The notes under the pieces were generated by a model. It had not been told where the DNA came from, made no database searches, and saw nothing but the letters and a program-made list of their open reading frames with translations. Source: Sulfuricella sp. (lineage in GTDB: Bacteria; Pseudomonadota; Gammaproteobacteria; Burkholderiales; Sulfuricellaceae). Taken from it: a stretch of DNA of 64,000 nucleotides. Position 1 is the stretch's first letter; every line of letters begins with the position of its first letter. Location of the stretch: positions 1 through 64,000 of the forward strand of contig JBAZID010000009.1 of NCBI GenBank assembly GCA_041651995.1, in the 5' to 3' direction. A program made the position numbers and the translations under genes. Positions 8,076 through 16,801 of this stretch are shown piece by piece.

Positions 8076-10633
8076 CTTGAAGCCAGCGGGATCACCTTGC
8101 CTTTTACGGCATAGGTTTCCATCTGGTTGAAGTTGAGGTAACGGTAGATATTGTCCGCCAGCGGGGCGATCTTGTGCTCCACCTGTGCCAGGTATTCATC
8201 GACGCCGGGAATGCGACCAAGGCGAGCGCACACCGCCGCCAGTTCCGCCGAGCCCAGATAGACACGCGCATCCTTGCCGAGACGGTTGTCGAAATTGCGC
8301 GTGCTGGTGGAAAACACCGTGGCCTTGTCCGCCACGCGCGCCTGGTTGCCCATGCACAGCGAGCAGCCGGGCATTTCCATGCGCGCGCCGGCGCGGCCAA
8401 GAACGCCGTACACGCCCTCTTCGCGCAACTGCGCCTCGTCCATGCGGGTCGGCGGCGCCACCCATAGCTTGGTCGAGAGCAGGCCGGCATCCTCCAGTAT
8501 TTTTGAAGCAGCGCGATAGTGGCCGATATTGGTCATGCAGCTGCCGATAAACACTTCGTCGATCTTGTCACCTGCCACGGCGGAGAGCGTTTTGACATCG
8601 TCCGGATCATTGGGGCAGGCCAGCAGCGGCTCCCTGATTTCGTTCAGATCGATTTCCAGCACGTAGGCGTACTCGGCGTCGGCATCCGGCTCCAGCAGTT
8701 CCGGCCTGGCCAGCCAGGCCTTCATGGCGTCGATGCGGCGCTGCAGGGTGCGCGCGTCCTGATAGCCATTGGCAATCATGTTTTCCAGCAGCACCACGTT
8801 GGAATTGAGATATTCGATCACCGGCTCCTTGTTGAGGCGCACGGTGCAGCCGTTGGCGGAGCGCTCGGCGGAGGCGTCCGCCAGCTCGAACGCCTGCTCG
8901 ACCTTGAGATTGGGCAGGCCCTCGATTTCCAGAATGCGGCCGTTGAATACATTCTTCTTGCCCTGCTTGCCGACTGTCAGCTCGCCCTTCTGGATCGCCG
9001 CATAGGGAATGGCGTTAACCAGGTCGCGCAGGGTGATGCCGGGCTGCATCTCGCCCTTGAAGCGCACCAGCACGGATTCCGCCATGTCCAGCGGCATCAC
9101 GCCCATGGCGGCGGCAAAGGCCACCAGGCCGGAACCGGCGGGGAAAGAAATACCAATCGGGAAGCGGGTATGCGAATCGCCGCCAGTGCCCACGGTATCG
9201 GGCAGCAGCATGCGGTTGAGCCAGGAATGGATCACGCCGTCGCCCGGCTTGAGCGATACGCCGCCGCGCGAGGTAATGAAGTCCGGCAGGCTATGCTGCA
9301 ACTTGACGTCCACCGGTTTGGGGTAGGCCGCGGTGTGGCAGAAGCTCTGCATCACCAGGTCAGCGGAAAAGCCCAGGCAGGCCAGCTCCTTGAGTTCGTC
9401 GCGCGTCATCGCGCCAGTAGTGTCCTGCGAGCCCACCGTGGCCATCTTCGGCTCGCAATAGGTGCCGGGGCGCACACCCGGCACGCCGCAGGCTCGGCCC
9501 ACCATTTTCTGCGCCAGGGTGTAGCCCTTGCCTGTGTCCTTGGGGTTGAGCGGCTGGATGAACAGCTCGGACGGCGCCAGTCCCAGCGCCTCGCGCGCCT
9601 TGCTGGTCAGGCCGCGCCCGATGATCAGTGGAATACGGCCACCGGCGCGCACTTCGTCGGCCAGCGTCACCGGCTCCAGCTTGAAGGTGGAAACCACCTT
9701 GCCGGCGGCGTCGTGAATCTCGCCCTTGAACGGGTAAATGGTGATGACATCACCCATTTTCAGCGCCGCCACATCGCACTGGATCGGCAGCGCGCCGGAA
9801 TCCTCGGCGGTGTTGAAGAAAATCGGCGCAATCTTGCTGCCCAGCACGATGCCGCCAGTGCGCTTGCCGGGAATATGCGGAATATCCATGCCCATGTACC
9901 ACTGCACCGAGTTGATCGCGGACTTGCGCGAGGAACCGGTCCCCACCACGTCGCCCACATAGGCCAGCGGCAGTCCTTTTTGTTTCAGCGTATCGATGGT
10001 TTTCAGGCCGTCCGGCATCTTGCTGACCAGCATTTCCTTGGCGTGCAGGGGGATGTCCGGGCGCGACCAGGCGGCTTGCGCGGGGGAAAGATCATCGGTA
10101 TTGGTTTCGCCGTCCACCTTGAACACCACGCACTGAATGCTCTCCGCCAGTGCCGGCTTGCTGGTAAACCACTCCGCCGCTGCCCAGGATTGCAGCAATT
10201 CCCTGGCATGGGCATTGCCTGCCTGCATTTTCTCCACCACATCGTGAAATGCATCGAAGATAAGGGTCGTATGCGACAGCGCCTGTACTGCATCCGGCGC
10301 CAGCGTGGCATCGACCAGCAGTGAAATCAGCGTGCCCACGTTGTAGCCGCCGAGCATGGTGCCCAGTACCTGCACCGCATGCTGGCGGCAGATCAGCGGC
10401 GACTCGGCCTTGCCATGCGCCAGGTCGGCGAGGAAGGCAGCCTTGACATAGGCGGCCTGGTCCACCCCGGCCGGAACGCGATTTTCGAACAGGTCGAGGA
10501 GGAAATCGTCCTCGCCCTTGGGCGGGGCTTTCAGCAATTCCACCAGGGCGGCGGTCTGTTCCGGGGAAAGGGGCAAGGGCGGCAGGCCTTGGGCAGCGCG
10601 CTCGGCCACGTGGTCACGATAGGTTTTTAACAT
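8072..10633 (-). CDS. acnB: Aconitate hydratase B / 2-methylisocitrate dehydratase
   Basis: AcnB interconverts citrate and isocitrate through cis-aconitate in the cytoplasmic TCA cycle and can also act on 2-methylisocitrate. The 853-residue length fits the AcnB family (about 860). The N-terminal HEAT-like helical domain begins MLKTYRDHVAERAAQGLPPL, very close to enterobacterial AcnB. The swivel domain comes next, before the iron-sulfur domains, which is the AcnB rather than AcnA order. The motif GGDSHTRFP is present, and cluster cysteines are expected in FIGSCMTNIGHYRAA and in MPGCSLCMGNQAR. The upstream gap to dut holds a dispersed inverted repeat, so the promoter is either inside it or shared with upstream genes. 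No defects seen. Confidence 0.97.
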   Translation of the reverse strand: MLKTYRDHVAERAAQGLPPLPLSPEQTAALVELLKAPPKGEDDFLLDLFENRVPAGVDQAAYVKAAFLADLAHGKAESPLICRQHAVQVLGTMLGGYNVGTLISLLVDATLAPDAVQALSHTTLIFDAFHDVVEKMQAGNAHARELLQSWAAAEWFTSKPALAESIQCVVFKVDGETNTDDLSPAQAAWSRPDIPLHAKEMLVSKMPDGLKTIDTLKQKGLPLAYVGDVVGTGSSRKSAINSVQWYMGMDIPHIPGKRTGGIVLGSKIAPIFFNTAEDSGALPIQCDVAALKMGDVITIYPFKGEIHDAAGKVVSTFKLEPVTLADEVRAGGRIPLIIGRGLTSKAREALGLAPSELFIQPLNPKDTGKGYTLAQKMVGRACGVPGVRPGTYCEPKMATVGSQDTTGAMTRDELKELACLGFSADLVMQSFCHTAAYPKPVDVKLQHSLPDFITSRGGVSLKPGDGVIHSWLNRMLLPDTVGTGGDSHTRFPIGISFPAGSGLVAFAAAMGVMPLDMAESVLVRFKGEMQPGITLRDLVNAIPYAAIQKGELTVGKQGKKNVFNGRILEIEGLPNLKVEQAFELADASAERSANGCTVRLNKEPVIEYLNSNVVLLENMIANGYQDARTLQRRIDAMKAWLARPELLEPDADAEYAYVLEIDLNEIREPLLACPNDPDDVKTLSAVAGDKIDEVFIGSCMTNIGHYRAASKILEDAGLLSTKLWVAPPTRMDEAQLREEGVYGVLGRAGARMEMPGCSLCMGNQARVADKATVFSTSTRNFDNRLGKDARVYLGSAELAAVCARLGRIPGVDEYLAQVEHKIAPLADNIYRYLNFNQMETYAVKGKVIPLASS

Positions 10634-10671
10634 GGTTGCTTAACTCTATTCATTAAAGATCAAAACAATGG

Positions 10672-10742
10672 AACCACGGAGATCACGGAGGCCACAGAGA
10701 TTGGAGTCATTTTTTCTCCGTGACCTCCGTGCTCTCCGTGGT
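10672..10742. repeat. CACGGAG-unit inverted repeat element, copy 1
   Basis: Two arms of about 28 nt (10672-10700 and 10714-10741) are near-perfect inverted repeats, each made of tandem CACGGAG-type units (AACCACGGAGATCACGGAGG on the left). The spacer is about 13 nt. The element lies between dut and acnB. Two further copies are at 46776-46907 and 59066-59198. Confidence 0.85.
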
Positions 10743-10747
10743 AAATA

Positions 10748-11194
10748 TCAATGCTTTCCTGTACTGCCGAACCCACCCGCCCCGCGCTCGCTGTCGGCGA
10801 ATTCATCGACGATGTTGAACATTGCCTGCACTACCGGCACCACCACCAGCTGCGCGATGCGCTCCATGGGGTTGATGGTGAAGGCGGTCTGGCCGCGGTT
10901 CCAGCAGGACACGAAGAGCTGGCCCTGATAGTCCGAATCGATCAGCCCGACCAGGTTGCCCAGCACGATGCCGTGCTTGTGCCCGAGACCAGAGCGCGGC
11001 AGGATCAGGGCGGCATAGCCGGGATCCGCCAGGTGAATGGCGATGCCCGTGGGGATCAGCTCGGTCTGGCCGGGGTTGAGCACCAGCGCTTCCGCCAGGC
11101 AGGCGCGCAGATCAAGGCCGGCCGCGCCGGGGGTGGCATAGGCCGGGAGTTGCTCGTGCATGCGCGGGTCGAGAATTTTCACATCAATTTTCAT
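10748..11194 (-). CDS. dut: dUTP diphosphatase
   Basis: Dut hydrolyses dUTP to dUMP and PPi, keeping uracil out of DNA and supplying dTMP synthesis. The start is the ATG at 11192-11194 (MKIDVKILDPRM, 148 residues); the longer upstream reading adds 44 residues with no family resemblance. Family motifs are present in order: PGAAGLDLRA, PRSGLGHKHGI, GLIDSDYQG, ERIAQLVVVPV, and the C-terminal arm RGAGGFGSTGKH that closes over the active site of the trimer. Its first codons overlap the end of coaBC by 11 bp, so translation is probably coupled, as in many proteobacteria. Confidence 0.96.
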   Translation of the reverse strand: MKIDVKILDPRMHEQLPAYATPGAAGLDLRACLAEALVLNPGQTELIPTGIAIHLADPGYAALILPRSGLGHKHGIVLGNLVGLIDSDYQGQLFVSCWNRGQTAFTINPMERIAQLVVVPVVQAMFNIVDEFADSERGAGGFGSTGKH

Positions 11195-12410
11195 GCTGCT
11201 TTTCCGTTTGTGTTTTCTGGTACAGATGCGCAATGTGCGCAACCAACTGACGCGCCAGGGTAATTTTTGGCGCGCGCGGCAGGGGGTGAGGGCCGTCATC
11301 GTCAAACAGCACCAGTTCGTTTTCATCGCCGCCGATGGCGGTCTGAACCAGGTTGGCGGCCAGCAGCGGGAGATTTTTCCTGCGCCGTTTCATCTCCGCA
11401 TATTCGTACAGGTTTTCGCTCTCGGCCGCAAAGCCGACGCAAAACGGCGGATTGGGCAGGTTCACCACGTTCGATACGATATCGGGGTTGGGCGCCAGTT
11501 CCAGGGTCAGGATATGGGCGTCCTTCTTGATCTTCTGCTCGGAAGGGTTGAGCACATAGTAGTCGGCGACCGCCGCCACGCCGATGAAAATATCCGCCCA
11601 GTTCACGCTTTCATTCACTGCCCTGAGCATTTGCTGGGCCGTGGTGACGCTTACCACCCGTGCGCCCTGGGGAGGCTTGAGACAAGTCGGGCCGCTGATA
11701 AGCGTGACTTCCGCGCCCGCCTCCATGGCGGCGCGCGCCACGGCGTAACCCATCTTGCCCGAACTGGAATTGGTGATGCCACGCACCGCGTCAATGGCCT
11801 CGAAGGTCGGCCCGGCGGTAATCAGGACATGCTTGCCCGGCAGCAGCCTGGGCTGGAAGAAGGCTTCGATCCCGGCCAGCAGGTCTTCCGCCTCCAGCAT
11901 GCGCCCCATGCCGGTTTCGCCACAGGCCTGCGCCCCGCTGTCGGGGCCGAGGACGGTAATGCCGTCGGCGCTGATCTGCGCAACATTGCGCCGGGTAGCG
12001 GGGTTTTCCCACATCTGCCGGTTCATCGCCGGTGCCACCAGCAAGGGGCACATGCGCGCCAGGCACAGCGTTGAAAGCAGATCGTCCGCCAGCCCATGCG
12101 CCAGCTTGGCGATGAAGTCGGCGCTGGCGGGGGCCACCACCACGGCATCGACATCACGGGTGAAATCGATGTGCGCCATGCCGTTGTCGATGCGGTTGTC
12201 CCACAGGTCGGTGAACACCGGGCGCCCGGACAGCGCCTGCATGGTCACCGGGGTGATGAACTGGCATGCCGCCTGGGTCATCACCACCTGCACCTCGACA
12301 TTCTGCCGCACCAGCAGCCGCACCAGCTCCGCCGCCTTGTAAGCGGCGACGCCGCCGGTAATGCCCAGCAACAGGCGTTTTTTAGCCAAATCGGTCATAA
12401 TGGCTGCCAT
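11184..12410 (-). CDS. coaBC: Bifunctional phosphopantothenoylcysteine decarboxylase / phosphopantothenate-cysteine ligase
   Basis: This enzyme performs two steps of coenzyme A synthesis: joining 4'-phosphopantothenate to cysteine using CTP, then FMN-dependent decarboxylation. The N-terminal CoaC flavoprotein domain (about 10-190) starts with LLLGITGGVAAYKAAEL and carries PAMNRQMWENP and GETGMGRM. The C-terminal CoaB domain (about 195-400) has VLITAGPTFEAIDAVRGITN and SSGKMGYAVARAA. The 408-residue length is normal. The chosen ATG may be four codons too early: MTDLAKKRLLLG at 12398 is also plausible. The start region contains the perfect palindrome AATGGCTGCCATT (12399-12411), and radC diverges only about 20-30 bp away. 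Confidence 0.95.
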   Translation of the reverse strand: MAAIMTDLAKKRLLLGITGGVAAYKAAELVRLLVRQNVEVQVVMTQAACQFITPVTMQALSGRPVFTDLWDNRIDNGMAHIDFTRDVDAVVVAPASADFIAKLAHGLADDLLSTLCLARMCPLLVAPAMNRQMWENPATRRNVAQISADGITVLGPDSGAQACGETGMGRMLEAEDLLAGIEAFFQPRLLPGKHVLITAGPTFEAIDAVRGITNSSSGKMGYAVARAAMEAGAEVTLISGPTCLKPPQGARVVSVTTAQQMLRAVNESVNWADIFIGVAAVADYYVLNPSEQKIKKDAHILTLELAPNPDIVSNVVNLPNPPFCVGFAAESENLYEYAEMKRRRKNLPLLAANLVQTAIGGDENELVLFDDDGPHPLPRAPKITLARQLVAHIAHLYQKTQTEKQHEN

Positions 12411-12431
12411 TTTACGTGAAAATCAAAGCCC

Positions 12432-13106
12432 ATGGCGATAACGGATTGGCCCGAAGACGAACGTCCCAGAGAACGCCTGCTGAAACAGGGCGCCGCCAGC
12501 CTGTCCGACGCGGAATTGCTGGCGATTTTCCTGCGCGTGGGCGTGACTGGCAAAAGCGCAGTGGATCTGGCGCGCGAAATGATGGATCACTTTGGCGACC
12601 TGACCCGGCTGTTTGATGCCAGCCAGCAGGAATTCTGCACCATACATGGCCTCGGCCCTGCCAAATTTGTGCAGTTGCAGGCGGTGCTGGAAATGGCGCG
12701 GCGCGCGATGCAGGAAAAAATGCGTGACATTGACGCACTCAACTCTCCCGCCGCCGTCAAGGATTACCTGCTACTCACCCTGGGCCGGAAAAGCCATGAA
12801 GTTTTTGCCGTCCTGTTTCTCGACGCCCAGAACAGGCCCATTTCCATTGAGGAGCTCTTCAGAGGGACGCTTACCCAAACGAGCGTTTATCCTCGTGAAG
12901 TCGTCATACGCGCCCTGCACCATAACGCTGCCAGCGTCATTCTGGCGCACAACCATCCCTCGGGCGCCGCGGAACCCAGCCATGCCGACCAAATTCTCAC
13001 CCAGGCCTTGAAAAACGCCCTGGCGCTCATAGATATACGGGTCCTGGATCATTTTATAGTTGGCGGCAACACGGTGTTGTCGTTCGCGGAGCGGGGTTTA
13101 ATTTGA
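12432..13106 (+). CDS. radC: RadC-family JAB1/MPN-domain protein
   Basis: This 224-residue protein matches RadC from end to end. The N-terminal helical region (MAITDWPEDERPRERLL, SDAELLAIFLRVG) resembles a helix-hairpin-helix segment (IHGLGPAKFVQLQA). The C-terminal domain has the JAMM metal motif: a Glu-containing segment, then HNHPSGAAEPSHAD. The family name comes from an E. coli allele later assigned elsewhere; its biochemical function remains uncertain, with roles in DNA repair or recombination proposed. It diverges from coaBC, the common arrangement in proteobacteria. Its TGA stop overlaps the TTG start of the next gene by 4 bp. Confidence 0.93.
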   Translation: MAITDWPEDERPRERLLKQGAASLSDAELLAIFLRVGVTGKSAVDLAREMMDHFGDLTRLFDASQQEFCTIHGLGPAKFVQLQAVLEMARRAMQEKMRDIDALNSPAAVKDYLLLTLGRKSHEVFAVLFLDAQNRPISIEELFRGTLTQTSVYPREVVIRALHHNAASVILAHNHPSGAAEPSHADQILTQALKNALALIDIRVLDHFIVGGNTVLSFAERGLI

Positions 13107-13678
13107 AAGCACTGATCGTCACCGCACACCCTCAGCAGGATAGTTTCACCCAGGCGCTGGCGCACAGCTTTGCCAGGGGCGTTGAGGCCAGCGGCCACAT
13201 GGCAGAAATCGCGAACCTGTATGAAGAAGGATTCAACCCCATCGTTTCGGTTCAGGAGCTGCAAGGCTGGCAGCAAGGCAATATTTCAGCGGAAATCCGC
13301 GCCGAACAGGAACGCATCAGAAGCTGCGACGGGCTGATCCTCTCCTACCCGGTATGGTGGAGCACCCCGCCCGCCATTCTTACAGGGTGGCTGCAACGGG
13401 TACTGACCCAGGGTTTCGCTTTCCAGCACGTGGGCGCCCGCACCGAGGGCCAACTCAAGCTGCGCGCGCAGATGCTGGTGAACATCGGCAGCCGGCAACG
13501 CCAGGATGTCGATCTTGCCACCCTTTATCTCGAACCGATGCTTGGCGTGCTGCGCTACTGCGGCATGGATATTCTGCCCACCCAGGCCAACTGGGGCGTG
13601 TACCCGCAAGCCGATCGCTCCGTGCTTCAATCCTATGTCGAACAGGCATTCGAGAACGGAAAACGATTTTTTGCTTGA
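13103..13678 (+). CDS. NAD(P)H:quinone oxidoreductase-like flavoprotein (flavodoxin_2 fold)
   Basis: This 191-residue protein starts with TTG overlapping the radC stop (TTGA). LKALIVTAHPQQDSFTQAL is the first strand and FMN/FAD phosphate-binding loop of the NQO1/MdaB/KefF group. DGLILSYPVWWSTPPAIL is the second signature, contacting the isoalloxazine ring, followed by a region with GFAFQHVGART. Length and motifs suit a two-electron quinone reductase of the cytoplasm. Specificity (quinones, nitroaromatics, or a KefF-like ancillary role) cannot be decided; no K+/H+ antiporter lies nearby. Translational coupling to radC is likely from the overlap. Confidence 0.85.
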   Translation: MKALIVTAHPQQDSFTQALAHSFARGVEASGHMAEIANLYEEGFNPIVSVQELQGWQQGNISAEIRAEQERIRSCDGLILSYPVWWSTPPAILTGWLQRVLTQGFAFQHVGARTEGQLKLRAQMLVNIGSRQRQDVDLATLYLEPMLGVLRYCGMDILPTQANWGVYPQADRSVLQSYVEQAFENGKRFFA

Positions 13679-13704
13679 GTCCGGTGGCTGAAATATGGTA
13701 TAAA
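13675..13704 (+). promoter_or_regulatory. Candidate sigma-70 promoter for rpmB-rpmG
   Basis: TTGAGT (13675-13680) and TATAAA (13699-13704) are spaced 18 nt apart and lie 47 bp upstream of the rpmB ATG. The -35 box overlaps the end of the preceding gene. The ribosome binding site AGGAG lies at about 13738-13742. Confidence 0.5.
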
Positions 13705-13750
13705 TTGCGTTTTTCGAATTCAAGCTACAAACATTTAGGAGTCACCTCGA

Positions 13751-13987
13751 ATGGCACGCGTATGTATAGTCACCGGCAAGCGCCCGATGACGGGAAATAA
13801 TGTTTCCCACGCAAACAACAGGACCAAGCGCCGTTTCCTGCCGAATCTACAATATCGCCGCTTCTGGGTTGAAAGTGAAAACCGCTGGGTACGCCTGCGT
13901 GTGAGCTGCTCGGCCCTGCGCACCATTGACAAAAAAGGCATTGATGCCGTGCTGGCCGATCTGCGCGCCAGCGGTGAACCAGTTTAA
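13751..13987 (+). CDS. rpmB: 50S ribosomal protein L28
   Basis: This 78-residue protein is full length for L28, which sits near the exit region of the large ribosomal subunit. MARVCIVTGKRPMTGNNVSH is the conserved N-terminus, followed by NRTKRRFLPNLQ and SCSALRTIDKKG. It is preceded by a clear AGGAG ribosome binding site and followed 10 bp later by rpmG, the usual pairing in proteobacteria. High basic content is as expected. Confidence 0.98.
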   Translation: MARVCIVTGKRPMTGNNVSHANNRTKRRFLPNLQYRRFWVESENRWVRLRVSCSALRTIDKKGIDAVLADLRASGEPV

Positions 13988-13997
13988 GGAGTAAATC

Positions 13998-14165
13998 ATG
14001 GCTAAAGGCGGACGCGAGAAAATCAAGCTGGAATCCACTGCGGGTACCGGGCACTTCTATACCACGACTAAAAACAAGCGCACCATGCCGGAAAAAATGG
14101 CGATGATGAAATATGATCCCAAGGTTCGCAAGCACGTGGAATACAAGGAAATAAAACTGAAGTAA
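13998..14165 (+). CDS. rpmG: 50S ribosomal protein L33
   Basis: ATG at 13998-14000 opens a 55-residue frame beginning MAKGGREKIKLEST and ending in YKEIKLK, the typical L33 length and sequence (HFYTTTKNKR and KYDPKVRKHV in the middle). A ribosome binding site AAGGAG precedes it. There is no CXXC zinc-ribbon pair, so this is the zinc-free form. It forms an operon with rpmB and is followed by an intrinsic terminator. Confidence 0.97.
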   Translation: MAKGGREKIKLESTAGTGHFYTTTKNKRTMPEKMAMMKYDPKVRKHVEYKEIKLK

Positions 14166-14207
14166 GGGGAGTGATGCCGGTTACCCGCCAGGCAAAGCAA
14201 CCAGAAC

Positions 14208-14241
14208 AAACCCCGGCGCCACAAGCGCGCGGGGTTTTTTT
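14208..14241 (+). terminator. Intrinsic terminator after rpmG
   Basis: AAACCCC (14208-14214) pairs with GGGGTTT (14231-14237), extended by an inner GC-rich stem, and the stem runs into a T-tract. It lies 43 bp after the rpmG stop and just ahead of the CNP1-like gene. Confidence 0.8.
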
Positions 14242-14257
14242 AATTCCAGGGAAACTC

Positions 14258-14794
14258 ATGAAAAAGCGACTTCTTCTTCTTTGCCTGCTGCCTGCCACAT
14301 CGCTGGCTGCCGTATTTGACCAGTCAAGCTGGGGCAAATTCGAACATGATTTCGAGGAAAAGCCCTGGGTGGAAATGGAAGCCCAACTCCCGCCTGCGCC
14401 AAAACCGGAGAACCTCCTGCCTTTCTATGTCAGCGCATCAACAGACAACCGTTTTTTTATAGACAGTGCGTCAGTAACGCTTGGCGAAGACAAGGTGGTG
14501 CGGTACACCCTGGTGGTCAAATCAGCTGCTGGCGCCAACAACATCAGCTACGAGGGCATGCGCTGCAGTTCGGGTGAACTGAAACGCTACGCCTTCGGCC
14601 GCAATGACGGCAGCTGGGGCAAGGCACGCAATACCAAGTGGGAAGATATTCGCTACAAGGATGTCAACCGCCAGCACCACATGCTCTTCGATGATTTTTT
14701 CTGCCCGCGCGGGATCGCCGTCAAATCCGCAGCCGAAGCCGTAAACGCCATCAAGCGCGGCGAGCACCCAGGCAGCAAGGGTATTGCCTGGTAA
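14258..14794 (+). CDS. CNP1-like family secreted protein
   Basis: The start is the ATG at 14258 (MKKRLLLLCLLPATSLAAVF), giving 178 residues with a signal peptide of about 18. An earlier in-frame start would run through the rpmG terminator. The body (FFIDSASVTLGEDKVVRYTLVV, SYEGMRCSSGELKRYAFG, DFFCPRG) matches my recollection of the CNP1-like family found after rpmG in betaproteobacteria. Two cysteines (in MRCSSG and FFCPRG) could form a disulfide. The function is unknown; periplasmic location is inferred from the signal peptide. Confidence 0.8.
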   Translation: MKKRLLLLCLLPATSLAAVFDQSSWGKFEHDFEEKPWVEMEAQLPPAPKPENLLPFYVSASTDNRFFIDSASVTLGEDKVVRYTLVVKSAAGANNISYEGMRCSSGELKRYAFGRNDGSWGKARNTKWEDIRYKDVNRQHHMLFDDFFCPRGIAVKSAAEAVNAIKRGEHPGSKGIAW

Positions 14795-14909
14795 CAGACA
14801 GGCAGCCGCAGCTCCGCTAAACTGGCTGCCGGCTCTTTTCTGATCACCATCCTCGCTGGCGGCGCCATCGGTTACAATCATTCCGATACAAGTCATTTGC
14901 AGGCACGCC

Positions 14910-15827
14910 ATGAACCCGATCATCGAGCGTATCGCCGCTCAAGCCGGACAGATCATTCTGGGCAAGGAAACCCAGATTCGCTTAGCGCTCTCCTGCCTGC
15001 TGGCGCGTGGCCATCTGCTGATCGAGGACTTGCCCGGGGTGGGAAAAACCACGCTGGCGCATGTACTGGCCAAAACGCTGGGGCTGCATTTCCAGCGCAT
15101 TCAGTTCACCAGCGATCTGCTGCCTGCGGATATCCTGGGCGTATCCATCTATGAACGCGATAGCGCCAGCTTCAAGTTTCACCCCGGCCCGATCTTTGCA
15201 CAACTGATCCTTGCCGACGAGGTCAACCGCGCCACACCCAAAGCCCAAAGCGCGCTGCTGGAGGCCATGGAGGAGCACCAGGTAACGGCGGAAGGCATCA
15301 CCCGGCAGTTGCCGGAGCCGTTCTTCGTCATCGCCACCCAGAACCCGGCTTACCAGATCGGCACCTTTCCCCTGCCGGAGTCCCAGCTGGACCGTTTCCT
15401 GATGCGCATCGAGCTGGGCTACCCGGACAGCAAGGCCGAGCGCGCCCTGCTACAGGGCAAGGACAGGCGCGAACTGCTGGTGCAGTTGCAGCCCGGCCTT
15501 GCCCCGCAGGAGCTTTCCGCTCTGCAGCAGGGCGTCACGCAAGTGTTCGTATCGGATGCCTTGCTTGACTATGTTCAGGCGCTGATCCATTTCACGCGCC
15601 AGACGCCTCGCTTCCAGAATGGCCTTTCGCCCCGCGCCGGGCTGGCACTGCTGCATGCTGCCCAGGCGTGGGCATTCAGCGATGGGCGAGGAGAAGTTCT
15701 GCCGGAAGACGTACAAGCCATCCTGCCCGCCGTGGCCGGGCACCGTCTGCGGCCTGGCGCGGAGTTTGCCGGAGAAAGCGGCGCCGCGCTGGCGCAGCAT
15801 CTGCTGGCTTCTGTCCCCATTCCCTGA
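14910..15827 (+). CDS. MoxR-family AAA+ ATPase
   Basis: This 305-residue protein is a complete MoxR ATPase, a chaperone-like class that often activates von Willebrand or metal-enzyme partners. The Walker A motif is EDLPGVGKTTLAHVLAKTLG (about residues 39-58), Walker B is LILADEVNRA, and the sensor 1 region is FFVIATQNPA. The C-terminal lid domain has LSPRAGLALLHAAQAWA with the sensor 2 arginine. It leads a three-gene unit with a DUF58 protein 5 bp downstream and a transglutaminase-like membrane protein, a conserved module. The actual substrate is unknown. Confidence 0.93.
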   Translation: MNPIIERIAAQAGQIILGKETQIRLALSCLLARGHLLIEDLPGVGKTTLAHVLAKTLGLHFQRIQFTSDLLPADILGVSIYERDSASFKFHPGPIFAQLILADEVNRATPKAQSALLEAMEEHQVTAEGITRQLPEPFFVIATQNPAYQIGTFPLPESQLDRFLMRIELGYPDSKAERALLQGKDRRELLVQLQPGLAPQELSALQQGVTQVFVSDALLDYVQALIHFTRQTPRFQNGLSPRAGLALLHAAQAWAFSDGRGEVLPEDVQAILPAVAGHRLRPGAEFAGESGAALAQHLLASVPIP

Positions 15828-15832
15828 GCGCC

Positions 15833-16801
15833 ATGGCTTTGTTGGACAGGGCAAAGTTGCCTCGCCCCGCATTTCTGGAGAGGGTGCTTCGACCCGCCCA
15901 GGAGGCCGGGCCAGTCACGTTAACCCAGCGGCGGCTGTATATCCTGCCCACCCGTCACGGTCTGACTTATGCGCTGATGCTGCTGGTCATGTTGCTCGGC
16001 TCCATCAATTACGCCAACAGCATGGGTTTTGTACTTACTTTTCTGCTTGCCAGCCTGGCAGTGGTGTCAATTCTCCATACTTACCGCAACCTGGCGCAAC
16101 TCAGAATCAGCACAGCCAAATCCGAGCCGGTATTTGCCGGACAGGAGGCGTGCTTTCACCTCCGGCTTGACACCCTCTCCGCCCAACCTCGCTTTGCCAT
16201 CGGCCTGAGCCGCCGAGAAAGTCCCATTGCTTACTGCGATATTGCAGACGGGCAACATGCCAACTTCGAATTCCACATTCCAACCATGCAGCGCGGACTG
16301 CTGCACGCGGGTAGCTTCAGCCTGTTTTCCACTTTCCCCCTCGGCCTGTTACGGGTCTGGTGCCACCTCAATCTGGACATGAGCTGCCTGGTTTATCCCC
16401 GCCCTGCGGCTGAAACGGTGCCGCTTCCTGTAAGTGCTACGGAACTGCAGCAGGGGTGGTCACAGGGTGAAGGACAGGAAGATTTCAGCGGCCTGCGCAA
16501 TTACCGGCCGGGCGATGGATTACGCCATGTCGCGTGGAAGGCGGTGGCGCAGGAGCGTGGCATGCTGACCAAGCAGTTTTCCGGTGAAGCAGCGCAGGAA
16601 ATCTGGCTGGACTGGGATAGCTTGCCCGGCATGGATATTGAAGCCAGACTGTCCAGGCTCACGCGCTGGGTGCTGGATGCAGATCGCGCCGGACTGCGTT
16701 ACGGCCTCAAACTTCCGGGCCAGCAGCACCCTCCCGCCCACGGGCAGGAGCAGATGCGCCGCTGCCTGCAAGCGCTGGCCCTGTTCGGGATTTCGCCATG
16801 A
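15833..16801 (+). CDS. DUF58-domain membrane protein
   Basis: ATG at 15833 follows the moxR stop by 5 bp and gives 322 residues (MALLDRAKLPRPAFLER). The longer in-frame reading overlaps moxR and has no family similarity. Two adjacent membrane helices lie at about residues 45-85 (YALMLLVMLLGSINYANSMG, then FVLTFLLASLAVVSIL). The DUF58 core has the signature region GEGQEDFSGLRNYRPGDGLR followed by HVAWKAVA. DUF58 proteins are related to von Willebrand factor A domains and are encoded with MoxR ATPases. The stop overlaps the next start by 4 bp (ATGA), so expression of the three genes is coupled. Function is not established. Confidence 0.9.
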   Translation: MALLDRAKLPRPAFLERVLRPAQEAGPVTLTQRRLYILPTRHGLTYALMLLVMLLGSINYANSMGFVLTFLLASLAVVSILHTYRNLAQLRISTAKSEPVFAGQEACFHLRLDTLSAQPRFAIGLSRRESPIAYCDIADGQHANFEFHIPTMQRGLLHAGSFSLFSTFPLGLLRVWCHLNLDMSCLVYPRPAAETVPLPVSATELQQGWSQGEGQEDFSGLRNYRPGDGLRHVAWKAVAQERGMLTKQFSGEAAQEIWLDWDSLPGMDIEARLSRLTRWVLDADRAGLRYGLKLPGQQHPPAHGQEQMRRCLQALALFGISP

